From contig NZ_JBHSKT010000003.1 in the NCBI RefSeq assembly GCF_042657365.1, positions 310,001-374,000 on the forward strand: DNA of 64,000 bases, written 5' to 3'. Every line of letters starts with the position of its first letter. The first letter of the stretch is position 1. Of this stretch, positions 34,215-41,607 are shown one piece after another. The stretch is from Adhaeribacter_A terreus. Lineage in GTDB: Bacteria; Bacteroidota; Bacteroidia; Cytophagales; Hymenobacteraceae. Under the pieces are notes generated by a model. It was not told the origin of the DNA and searched no databases. It saw only the letters and a list, made by a program, of their open reading frames with translations. A program made the translations under genes and the position numbers.

Positions 34215-35087
34215 TTAATTTTTTCCGCGCGCCGCTTTTTCAATTGCATCCCAGTTTTCCGAAGGTATCTGGTCTAATCCGTTAAACTCGCCTGCACCGT
34301 AAAGCCATTCACCGCCATCGATTGTAACGACTTCACCGTTCACAAAAGCTGCAAAATCCGAAACCAGGTAAGCTGCCAGGTTAGCCAGTTCCTGATGATG
34401 CCCGAACCTTCCAACCGGAATACGCTTCACCGGATCAACAATTTCAGCTACATCCGCGGGAAACAAACGGCTCCACGCACCTTCCGTCGGAAAAGGCCCT
34501 GGTGCAATTGCGTTCATTCTTATGCCGTATTTCGCCCACTCCGAAGCCAGCGAACGCGTTAAAGCCAGCACGCCAGCCTTGGCGCAAGCCGATGGTACTA
34601 CATAACCAGAGCCGGTCCAGGCATACGTGGTAACGATATTTAAAACAGCTCCCGCTTTCTTATTTTCGATCCATTTCTTGCCTATAGCCAGCGTACAATT
34701 ATAACTGCCTTTTAAAACGATATCAGTAATAATATCAAACGCTTTCGCACTTAATCGTTCTGTCGGGCTGATAAAATTTCCGGCCGCATTGTTCACCAAT
34801 ACATCGGGAATCCCGAATTTCGAAATCGCCGCTTCCAGCATTTTTTCTACCTCCACGTATTTTCGAACGTCGCAGGCAATTGGTAGAATTTCGCCTTTGG
34901 TTTCTTCCGCCAATTCTTTGGCAGTAGTTTCCAACACATCTATTTTCCGGCTGGCTATAATTACTTTGGCGCCTAATTGCAGAAAATATTTTGCCATGGA
35001 ACGGCCCAGACCGGTGCCACCGCCGGTAATCAGGATCACTTTATTTTGCAGCGCGTTGTCACGCAGCATCGGTTCGGTATAATGCAT
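34215..35087 (-). CDS. SDR oxidoreductase, 2,4-dienoyl-CoA-reductase-like
   Basis: NADPH-dependent reductase, 290 residues. Cofactor motif TGGGTGLGRSMAK, VNNAAGNFISPTERLS and DIVLKGSYNCTLAIG are typical of peroxisomal-type 2,4-dienoyl-CoA reductases acting on unsaturated acyl-CoA during beta-oxidation; the end IAPGPFPTEGAWSRLFP also fits. The usual YxxxK is replaced around the active site (YVVPSACAKAG), as in DECR enzymes, where Tyr is moved. Start could also be the ATG six codons in. Other beta-oxidation genes are not nearby. Confidence 0.82.
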   Translation of the reverse strand: MHYTEPMLRDNALQNKVILITGGGTGLGRSMAKYFLQLGAKVIIASRKIDVLETTAKELAEETKGEILPIACDVRKYVEVEKMLEAAISKFGIPDVLVNNAAGNFISPTERLSAKAFDIITDIVLKGSYNCTLAIGKKWIENKKAGAVLNIVTTYAWTGSGYVVPSACAKAGVLALTRSLASEWAKYGIRMNAIAPGPFPTEGAWSRLFPADVAEIVDPVKRIPVGRFGHHQELANLAAYLVSDFAAFVNGEVVTIDGGEWLYGAGEFNGLDQIPSENWDAIEKAARGKN

Positions 35088-35130
35088 CGCTAATTTTTTA
35101 AAGTAAATTTCAAGTTAAAAATGTTTTGCC

Positions 35131-35160
35131 AAAACGGTAGGGTTTCTGACCTAAAAAGTA
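35131..35160 (+). repeat. 31-bp dispersed element, copy
   Basis: Reads AAAACGGTAGGGTTTC, TGACCT, AAAAAGTA on the plus strand, in the divergent gap between the reductase and epimerase-like genes. Confidence 0.7.
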
Positions 35161-35221
35161 GAGCAAATCTAAAAAAGCGCAAAGGAATATAAATGCGTAA
35201 ATTTGCCACACACAATTTCAG

Positions 35222-36037
35222 ATGACAGCAAAAAAAATCAGCATTTTAGGTTGCGGCTGGCTCGGATTACCTTTAGCCGAAGCTTTTGTGCGGCAAGGCT
35301 ACGAAGTTCACGGCTCTACTACAACACCGGAAAAGTTAACCCTACTCGCTGAAAAGCAGATCCTGCCCTATCAAATCGAGTTGAATACGTTGGAACTGAA
35401 GCCGGAAAATCAGCTGTTTTTCGATAATGAGATCCTGATCGTGAATATTCCGCCCAAACGAAATTCCGGCAACAACTACGCGCAACAAATAAATAACCTG
35501 CAACAAGCTTTACTGCGTTCCACTGTTAAAAAAGTGATCTTCGTAAGTTCAACCAGCGTTTATCAACCGGCTTTAGAAGAAATTACCGAAGCAAGTACAC
35601 TAGATCATGAAAATGCAAAAGAACTGCTGGAAGCTGAAAGTATCATTGCTAACGATGGAAATCCGTGGCAAACTACTATTATCCGTTTCGCGGGTTTGTT
35701 TGGTTCAGGGCGTGCCCCGGGTCGTTTCATTGCCGGGAAAACCGATCTTCCGGATCCCGAAGCGCCGGTAAATTTCATCCATTTGGAGGATTGCATACAG
35801 ATCATTCAGGAGATTGTGAAGCAGGAAAAGTGGAAGGAAATTTTTAATGCCTGTGCAGATGAACATCCAAGTCGCAAAGTTTTTTATACTGAAGCGGCGC
35901 GTAAATTACAATTTCCCGCACCAACGTTCGAAGCAAAAAAGGTAGGAAAAAAGCCTGAAAAACTGATCAGTAACCAAAAATTAAAAGAAACTTTACATTA
36001 CAAATTCACTTTCCCGGATCCGTTAAAAGCACTTTGA
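35222..36037 (+). CDS. NAD(P)-binding protein, YeeZ/epimerase-like
   Basis: 271 residues. Rossmann motif ISILGCGWLGLPLAEAF, then IVNIPP and VIFVSSTSVYQP, and a C-terminal NFIHLEDCIQIIQEIV. The set GCGWLG...SSTSVY is that of the YeeZ-type extended SDR proteins, whose reaction is undefined; the usual YxxxK Tyr is not obvious. A TAAATTTG element (35198-35205) fits the -7 consensus 17 bases before the ATG, though no -33 TTG is at the right place. It is followed by the HI0933 gene after 43 bases. Confidence 0.78.
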   Translation: MTAKKISILGCGWLGLPLAEAFVRQGYEVHGSTTTPEKLTLLAEKQILPYQIELNTLELKPENQLFFDNEILIVNIPPKRNSGNNYAQQINNLQQALLRSTVKKVIFVSSTSVYQPALEEITEASTLDHENAKELLEAESIIANDGNPWQTTIIRFAGLFGSGRAPGRFIAGKTDLPDPEAPVNFIHLEDCIQIIQEIVKQEKWKEIFNACADEHPSRKVFYTEAARKLQFPAPTFEAKKVGKKPEKLISNQKLKETLHYKFTFPDPLKAL

Positions 36038-36045
36038 TCATTAAT

Positions 36046-36075
36046 AAAACGGTATCTTTTTCAGCTCAAAAACTC
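36046..36075 (+). repeat. 31-bp dispersed element, copy at a start codon
   Basis: Reads AAAACGGTATCTTTTT, CAGCTC, AAAAACTC on the plus strand, five bases before the flavoprotein ATG and co-oriented. Confidence 0.7.
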
Positions 36076-36080
36076 AATAT

Positions 36081-37310
36081 ATGGCGCAAACAATTGCAGT
36101 GATCGGTGGTGGTGCCGCCGGATTTTTCGGGGCCATAACCTGCGCGCAGCAGAACTCGCAAAATCAGGTGATCTTATTTGAAAAAACCGGCAAACTACTC
36201 AGCAAAGTATTGGTTTCCGGTGGCGGCCGCTGCAACGTTACGCATCATTGCTTTAACCCGAACGAGCTGATAAAATTTTACCCGCGCGGCAGCAAACAAC
36301 TCAAAAAACCTTTCCAGGAATTTGGCGCCCAGAATACTGTAAACTGGTTCGAAAAACGTGGCGTTCAACTCAAAACCGAAGCCGACGGCCGCATGTTTCC
36401 CATAACCGATAATTCCGAAACTATTGCCAATTGCCTGCTCCGCGAAGCTAAAAATGCTTCCGTAGAAATTTTAACGCACACCGATATTTCCGAAATAGTA
36501 AAGCTGGAAAACGGCACTTTTGAACTGTGCAGCGCGAAAGGAAAAACCTGTAAAGCAGACAAAATATTAGTTACGACCGGCGGCCAGAACAAACCCGAAA
36601 ATTACGAATGGCTTAAAGCATTAGGCCATAAAATAGAAAAACCGGTTCCTTCGCTATTTACTTTTAACGTGCCGGGCTCTTATCTGAAAGAATTAATGGG
36701 CATTTCAGTGCCGCGCGCCATTGTAAAAATTTCCGGTCAGAAACTGGAAAGCGATGGACCTCTTTTGATCACGCATTGGGGTTTCAGCGGACCAGCTATT
36801 TTGCGTTTATCGGCTTGGGGCGCAAGAATTTTAAATGAACTGAATTACCATTTCAATATCAGCATCAATTGGGTTCCTGATTTCACGGAAGAAACGCTCC
36901 GGGCTAAACTACTTTCCTACAAATCGATCCACGGCAAAAAGATCATCAGCAGCAATCCGTTTTTTGGTTTACCGCAGCGCCTCTGGAAAATTTTTACCGA
37001 CCAGGCCGGTATTTCTGCCGAACTGCGCTGGCTCGATGTTTCAAACAAAAACCTGAATAAACTACTGGAAACTTTATTACGCGGCAACTTTGAAGTCCGA
37101 GGCAAAACTACATTTAAGGAAGAATTTGTAACCTGCGGCGGCGTATCGCTTTCTGAAGTAAATATGCAAACCCTGGAAAGCCGCCACGTTAAAGGCCTAT
37201 ATTTCGCTGGGGAAGTGCTAGATATTGACGGCATTACCGGCGGTTTCAATTTTCAGGCGGCCTGGACAACCGGTTTTCTGGCCGGTAAAAGCATGGCCCA
37301 GGAACAATAA
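36081..37310 (+). CDS. HI0933-family flavoprotein (YhiN/BaiN-like)
   Basis: FAD-containing NAD(P)H oxidoreductase, 409 residues. The N-terminal FAD motif is VIGGGAAGFFGAI; VLVSGGGRCNVTHH, which contacts the flavin, is the family hallmark. The middle domain has LLITHWGFSGPAILRLSAW, and the C-terminus VTCGGVSLSEVN, GLYFAGEVLDIDGITGGFNFQAAW closes the FAD site. Reaction in most bacteria is unknown; one clostridial member reduces bile-acid intermediates. It lies 43 bases after the epimerase-like gene, probably same transcript, with a 31-bp element between. Confidence 0.9.
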   Translation: MAQTIAVIGGGAAGFFGAITCAQQNSQNQVILFEKTGKLLSKVLVSGGGRCNVTHHCFNPNELIKFYPRGSKQLKKPFQEFGAQNTVNWFEKRGVQLKTEADGRMFPITDNSETIANCLLREAKNASVEILTHTDISEIVKLENGTFELCSAKGKTCKADKILVTTGGQNKPENYEWLKALGHKIEKPVPSLFTFNVPGSYLKELMGISVPRAIVKISGQKLESDGPLLITHWGFSGPAILRLSAWGARILNELNYHFNISINWVPDFTEETLRAKLLSYKSIHGKKIISSNPFFGLPQRLWKIFTDQAGISAELRWLDVSNKNLNKLLETLLRGNFEVRGKTTFKEEFVTCGGVSLSEVNMQTLESRHVKGLYFAGEVLDIDGITGGFNFQAAWTTGFLAGKSMAQEQ

Positions 37311-37392
37311 TTCCAGCTCAATTTCCAGCGATAACATTTTCAGGGTTTTATAAGTACAATGAGGCTGTATATGGTTCCAAAATTTATAGACT

Positions 37393-37845
37393 ATGAATAA
37401 TCAAAATGAAATTGTTTCGGTATTACACCACCTGATAGACCGTTGTAAAGACGGTTCGAAAGGATTTTTCACCGCTTCTGAAGATGTGGATGATCCGCAA
37501 CTAAAGGACATGTTCAAGAAATTCTCGGTGCAACGCGACGGTATGATCACCCAATTGCAGGATGAATTGCATAAAATGGGAAAATCCGATGCAGAAAGCG
37601 GCTCTATTGAAGGGAAAGTGCACCGCGCCTGGATCGATCTTTCTTCGGCGCTGGCCAGCAAAGACCGCAAAAGAATACTGGAAGAATGCGAACGTGGAGA
37701 AGATTACGCGGTTTCAGCTTACGAGAAAGCCTTAAAAGCAGACTTGCCGGCAAATCTTCACCAGATCGTAGAGCAGCAGTACCAGCAAGTAAAACAAACC
37801 CACGACCAGGTACGCAACCTGCGCGATCAGGCAAAATCTGCTTAA
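37393..37845 (+). CDS. DUF2383/PA2169-family four-helix protein
   Basis: 150 residues, ferritin-like four-helix bundle predicted. VLHHLIDRCKDGSKGFFTAS at the N-terminus and LSSALASKDRKRILEECERG, EQQYQQVKQTHDQVRNLRD in the later helices are family marks. Members are small stress-associated proteins without known enzymatic activity. No signal peptide. It ends in a stop codon that overlaps a 31-bp element, followed by a terminator. Confidence 0.82.
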   Translation: MNNQNEIVSVLHHLIDRCKDGSKGFFTASEDVDDPQLKDMFKKFSVQRDGMITQLQDELHKMGKSDAESGSIEGKVHRAWIDLSSALASKDRKRILEECERGEDYAVSAYEKALKADLPANLHQIVEQQYQQVKQTHDQVRNLRDQAKSA

Positions 37846-37874
37846 AAACGCTATCATTTTAAATAAAAAAACCG
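37844..37874 (+). repeat. 31-bp dispersed element, copy over a stop codon
   Basis: Reads AAAAACGCTATCATTT, TAAATA, AAAAAACCG on the plus strand; it starts in the DUF2383 stop codon and its end is the left arm of the terminator. Confidence 0.65.
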
Positions 37875-37900
37875 GTACTTTTCAAGGCACCGGTTTTTTT
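37865..37900 (+). terminator. Terminator after the DUF2383 gene
   Basis: AAAAAAACCGGT pairs perfectly with ACCGGTTTTTTT; T run to the end of the stem. Confidence 0.9.
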
Positions 37901-37923
37901 TATGGTTATATATCATTGAAACT

Positions 37924-37954
37924 GAAATCGGTATCGTTTAGGCCTTTAAAAGTA
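37924..37954 (+). repeat. 31-bp dispersed element, diverged copy
   Basis: Reads GAAATCGGTATCGTTT, AGGCCTT, TAAAAGTA on the plus strand between two terminators. Confidence 0.45.
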
Positions 37955-37966
37955 AAAATCCCTAAA

Positions 37967-38004
37967 AGCAAAAAGCCAGACTTTTAACGGCCTGGCTTTT
38001 TGCT
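37967..38004 (-). terminator. Possible terminator towards the helicase gene
   Basis: AGCAAAAAGCCAG pairs with CTGGCTTTTTGCT; symmetric. It is 153 bases from the helicase stop, so it may be a secondary terminator. Confidence 0.6.
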
Positions 38005-38157
38005 ATCAATGGTTGCAATTAAACTTTCATCTAAGGGTTTTTACGCCGGTTTTAATGAGAAGGTTGCAATTATTTTTAATTTAGTCTGAAAAATTAAGCA
38101 AGGCAGTAACAAAAATATCTTACTTACCTTATCTACAGGGTTTTACAAACCGGGTTA

Positions 38158-40011
38158 TTACCAGCTTTTTTTCTTGCCGCCGCCGCTAAAACGACCGCCG
38201 CCCTTTTTCATTTCGTCACGCCAGTTGCCGCCGCCACTTCTTTCGCGGTCACCGCCACGGCCACCATCCCGGTCAGAACGGCCACGGTATCCTCCTCCTT
38301 CGCGGTCGCCACGGTCTCTGTCGCGGAATCCGCCATCACGGGAACGTCCACCTTCGCGGCGATCGCCACGGCCACCACCATCACCAAATTCACGGCGTTC
38401 CGATCTTTCAGAATTAGCAGCCGAAGCATCTTTCTTCTGCGCTTTCTGGAACGTAACCGGAATATCGTTAATAGAAACGCGGCCCATCTGATCCAGCACT
38501 TCCTGGGCAAATGCCAACGGAATTTCTACAAAACTGAAACGGTCGTAAAGATCGATGTCACCAATTTTATTTGAAGGAATGCTGGTATGCTCGGTTAAAG
38601 CATCGATGATATCTTTCGGATGCACGCGGTCTTTTTTGCCCATGGTAACAAAGATCCGCTCCATGCCTGGTTTCGGGCCATCGATTCCTTTAGCAGCTTC
38701 GGCGCTTTTTTCCTTGGCTTTAGATTCGCGCATGCTCATTTTTAACAATGCTGCAGCAACTTCTAAAGAAGTAAAATCCTGGGCCAATAATCGCTCTACT
38801 TTCGTAACGGCTTTTTCTAAACCACCTTTGGCAATAACTTCTTTTATCTGCTCCAGGAATAACGTGGTGCGGATCTCGCTAACATCTTCGGAAGAAGGAA
38901 CCGGCTGTTGCAGGATCTTCGCCTTTGTGTAGCGCATAATGTCTTTCAGCTTATAAACGTCGCGGCCGGAAACAAAAGAGAACGCCTTACCAGATTTACC
39001 TGCGCGGCCAGTACGGCCAATACGGTGTACATAAGCTTCTTCGTCCTGTGGAAGGTCATAGTTGAAAACGGCTTCCACGTTATCTACGTCAATACCACGG
39101 GCAGCAACGTCGGTAGCTACTAATAATTCCAGAGTACCGCTTTTGAATTTCTGCATCACATTGGTACGCATGGTCTGGTTCAAGTCACCATGCAAACCAT
39201 CGGCAAAGTAACCGCGGGCCTGTAGGTTAGAAACCAGTTCATCTACCATGCGCTTTGTATTACAGAAAATGATACCGATCTTCACGTTATACATATCGAG
39301 CAAACGGGTAAGCACTTCCATTTTCATGTTGTTGCGAACCTCGAAATAAACCTGCTCGATGTTGGTAACGGTAAGTTCTTTATGAGTAACTTTTACCAGG
39401 TGCGGATCTTTCTGGAATTTCTTGGTGATTTCCATGATCGGCTTGCTCATGGTAGCCGAGAACAGGATGGTCTGGCGTTCAGCAGGAACTTTGGTCAGCA
39501 CGAATTCAATGTCTTCGCGGAAACCCATATCCAGCATTTCATCAGCCTCATCCAGAATGATTTTTTTGATATTTTCCAGTTTCAGTGTACCGCGCTCAAT
39601 GTGATCCATCACGCGGCCCGGCGTACCAATTACGATCTGCACACCAGAGCGTAAAGCTTTTAACTGACGATCATAAGACTGACCACCGAAAATAGGCACA
39701 ACGCTGATGTTGCGCTTGTATTTAATTAGTTTAACAACTTCTTCCGAAACCTGGATTGCCAGTTCGCGGGTAGGGCACAATATTAAAACCTGAACGTTTC
39801 TATCATTTTCATCGATCCCCTCAATTGCAGGGATGGCGAACGCAGCGGTTTTACCGGTACCAGTTTGAGCCTGACCAATAACGTCGCGGCCCTCCATAAT
39901 TACCGGTATTGCTTCGGTCTGAATCGGCGAGGCCTCTTCAAAACCCATATCAGCAATGGCGCGCTGCATTTCAGCGCTTAACGGTAATTCTTCGAATTTA
40001 ATTTTATTCAT
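38158..40011 (-). CDS. deaD: DEAD-box RNA helicase with RG-rich tail (DeaD/CsdA-like)
   Basis: ATP-dependent RNA helicase for ribosome assembly and RNA turnover, 617 residues. Core: AQTGTGKTAAF, PTRELAIQ, GTPGR, DEADEM, SAT, and in the second domain ARGIDV and HRIGRTGRAG. After the core (about 370) comes a helical dimerisation region and an RNA-binding DbpA-type domain (RIFVTMGKKDRVHPKDIIDA, FSFVEIPLAFAQ). The last 85 or so residues are almost only Gly, Arg, Asp and Ser (RGG-like repeats), expected to bind RNA and be disordered. Upstream is a 570-base gap that may hold a regulatory leader. Confidence 0.94.
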   Translation of the reverse strand: MNKIKFEELPLSAEMQRAIADMGFEEASPIQTEAIPVIMEGRDVIGQAQTGTGKTAAFAIPAIEGIDENDRNVQVLILCPTRELAIQVSEEVVKLIKYKRNISVVPIFGGQSYDRQLKALRSGVQIVIGTPGRVMDHIERGTLKLENIKKIILDEADEMLDMGFREDIEFVLTKVPAERQTILFSATMSKPIMEITKKFQKDPHLVKVTHKELTVTNIEQVYFEVRNNMKMEVLTRLLDMYNVKIGIIFCNTKRMVDELVSNLQARGYFADGLHGDLNQTMRTNVMQKFKSGTLELLVATDVAARGIDVDNVEAVFNYDLPQDEEAYVHRIGRTGRAGKSGKAFSFVSGRDVYKLKDIMRYTKAKILQQPVPSSEDVSEIRTTLFLEQIKEVIAKGGLEKAVTKVERLLAQDFTSLEVAAALLKMSMRESKAKEKSAEAAKGIDGPKPGMERIFVTMGKKDRVHPKDIIDALTEHTSIPSNKIGDIDLYDRFSFVEIPLAFAQEVLDQMGRVSINDIPVTFQKAQKKDASAANSERSERREFGDGGGRGDRREGGRSRDGGFRDRDRGDREGGGYRGRSDRDGGRGGDRERSGGGNWRDEMKKGGGRFSGGGKKKSW

Positions 40012-40583
40012 ATAATGATTTATTAGAAGGCTGTCTTTTGATTGGTATAATAAATTGCGCCTTCATCAAGCTGCAAAGATACTACAAATAATTCACAACT
40101 TACGCAATATTATTGTGGGTTTGTTCTCAGCAGAATAAAGTGAACTGCTGAATATCAGTGCAATTCTTTTTTAAGCCCAGAAATAAATAATAAAAATACT
40201 ATATCCCTCTTGCCCTCGAAAATTTGCACAAACCTGTTATTATCGGGCTGCTAACCGTTCGAAAGTTGCCGTTCACCATTTAGAGTTTACATAATCGTAT
40301 ATTTATTTGGATTAAACCGTATAAACTTTTGAAATCCAAACTCTAAAAATACTGACGTTTTATCGTCCTATTGCTTTCTGATATAGCTTTTGCCGCCAGA
40401 CGGGAAACAAAAAGTTATATTTTCAATTTCAGCAGATTACTGCTTTTTACCAGAAACCAATTACCAGTTATCCCGATTTCAGATTCAAGCTTATTTTAAA
40501 AAAATACCCGCCGGCAAACGCAATTTCTTTTGCATTTGCCGGTAATGCGAAACCTGATATTAAACTTCTAAAAAACTTCGATT
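40012..40583. other. 572-base divergent gap upstream of the helicase
   Basis: No ORF. On the minus strand TATCTTTG (40074-40081) fits TAnnTTTG about 63 bases before the helicase ATG. The rest is AT-rich, includes TTTAGAGTTTAC-type low-complexity DNA, and I see no clear thermosensor hairpin. Confidence 0.5.
40074..40081 (-). promoter_or_regulatory. -7 element of the helicase gene
   Basis: TATCTTTG on the minus strand matches TAnnTTTG; a TTG partner is 23 rather than 20 bases away, so support is partial. Confidence 0.4.
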
Positions 40584-41132
40584 ATGCTGCACATTTCCAA
40601 AATTGTCCGCAATGGCAAAGAATTTAACCTTATCGCTTCCGGGGCTTTAGCTTTTAAAATTTACAACAAAATCTTGAAAGAGCCGGTATTCGAAAATCTC
40701 AAGTTCAAAAGCTCCAGCATTCTTTGCGATGCCATTTCTACCAGTCCGCTTTTCAAAGCCGACCCAACCGTAAATTCTGTGTATTTTGCAATTGTATCGG
40801 ATCTTGACAAAGAAACCAACAACGCGCTTTGCCTCAGAATGGGACAGGAACGCCTGCAAAATGGCTACGCGGTATGCGAAGTAATTGCCATGTATTACAA
40901 TGAACGGTATTTCCGGGCGGTAAAACAATTGCGCAACAGCTTCGATGAGTTGTTTGAATTGAATAAACCGAGCGTTAACCAAAGCAAAGCGTTGCTGTAT
41001 TCAGAACAACAAAACTGTCTATTAACGGATTATTCCATCACCCTGGCTAAAATTCTTTACCACATAACGCTGGAAGATTTTAACCCGGGACGCGTTCTGA
41101 AGTTCGAAAATCAGCACGTCGAGGCCGCCTGA
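40584..41132 (+). CDS. Conserved-looking cytoplasmic protein, unknown
   Basis: 182 residues with no signal peptide, no membrane helix and a mixed alpha/beta pattern. Two Cys and several Tyr occur, but no recognisable catalytic motif. Codon use is like the neighbouring housekeeping genes, and it has its own terminator 44 bases after the stop, so it is likely real. I do not recognise the family. Isolated between the helicase and the addAB operon. Confidence 0.6.
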   Translation: MLHISKIVRNGKEFNLIASGALAFKIYNKILKEPVFENLKFKSSSILCDAISTSPLFKADPTVNSVYFAIVSDLDKETNNALCLRMGQERLQNGYAVCEVIAMYYNERYFRAVKQLRNSFDELFELNKPSVNQSKALLYSEQQNCLLTDYSITLAKILYHITLEDFNPGRVLKFENQHVEAA

Positions 41133-41175
41133 TCGGGCTTCAGGAAATACGTTTTCCTGCGTTAATTTTCCAGTT

Positions 41176-41228
41176 GGTCCTGGGCTACAGAAACAAAAGC
41201 TTTCAGTAGTTCAGGACCTCTTTTTTTT
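41176..41228 (+). terminator. Terminator after the gene at 40584
   Basis: GGTCCTG and GCTAC pair with GTAGT and CAGGACC across a 17-base loop, followed by eight T. Confidence 0.8.
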
Positions 41229-41249
41229 AATGGTTAAATTGTTGAATTA

Positions 41250-41305
41250 TTACATCCTGTCATCCTGAGCGGTAGAGAAGGACCTTGTAGGCTTTGAGTA
41301 GAAAC
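41250..41305. repeat. Dispersed Bacteroidota intergenic repeat
   Basis: The stretch with GTCATCCTGAGCGG and GAAGGACCTTG resembles a repeat seen in many Bacteroidota intergenic regions (general knowledge). A single copy is present in this window. Confidence 0.4.
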
Positions 41306-41366
41306 CTTACTGCTGGCTTCAACTTTTTTTCTTCCTAACCATACCCTTTTGCCCAAACGCTAAAAT

Positions 41367-41397
41367 GACTTTTTCACCTCAAAACCGGAGCGTTTTC
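41367..41397 (-). repeat. 31-bp dispersed element, tandem copy A
   Basis: Reads GAAAACGCTCCGGTTT, TGAGGTG, AAAAAGTC on the minus strand; head-to-tail with the copy at 41412. Confidence 0.65.
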
Positions 41398-41411
41398 AGG
41401 AATTCAATCCT

Positions 41412-41442
41412 GACTTTTTCGAGCCCAAAGCATAGCGTTTTT
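41412..41442 (-). repeat. 31-bp dispersed element, tandem copy B
   Basis: Reads AAAAACGCTATGCTTT, GGGCTCG, AAAAAGTC on the minus strand, 14 bases from copy A and directly abutting the palindrome at 41443. Confidence 0.7.
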
Positions 41443-41478
41443 AAAAGTAGCGCAGGGTTTAAACCCTGCGCTACTTTT
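41443..41478. repeat. 36-bp perfect palindrome
   Basis: AAAAGTAGCGCAGGGTTT followed by its exact complement, no loop. T run ends both strands, so it could act as a terminator, but no gene ends here on the plus strand; a repeat-family member is more likely. Confidence 0.75.
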
Positions 41479-41577
41479 GCTTTCTCCTAATCCCAATCAA
41501 CAATTTAACAATTCAGCCATTTAACAATTTAATTAGGTAACTTAGCTTTCTGTTCTGCCCTTTAATTTCCGCCGAAA

Positions 41578-41607
41578 GAAAACGCTATGCCTGCTGTCTT
41601 AAAAGTC
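41578..41607 (+). repeat. 31-bp dispersed element over the addA start
   Basis: Reads GAAAACGCTATGCCTG, CTGTCTT, AAAAGTC on the plus strand; the ATG inside it is the start codon of the AddA-like gene. Confidence 0.6.
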
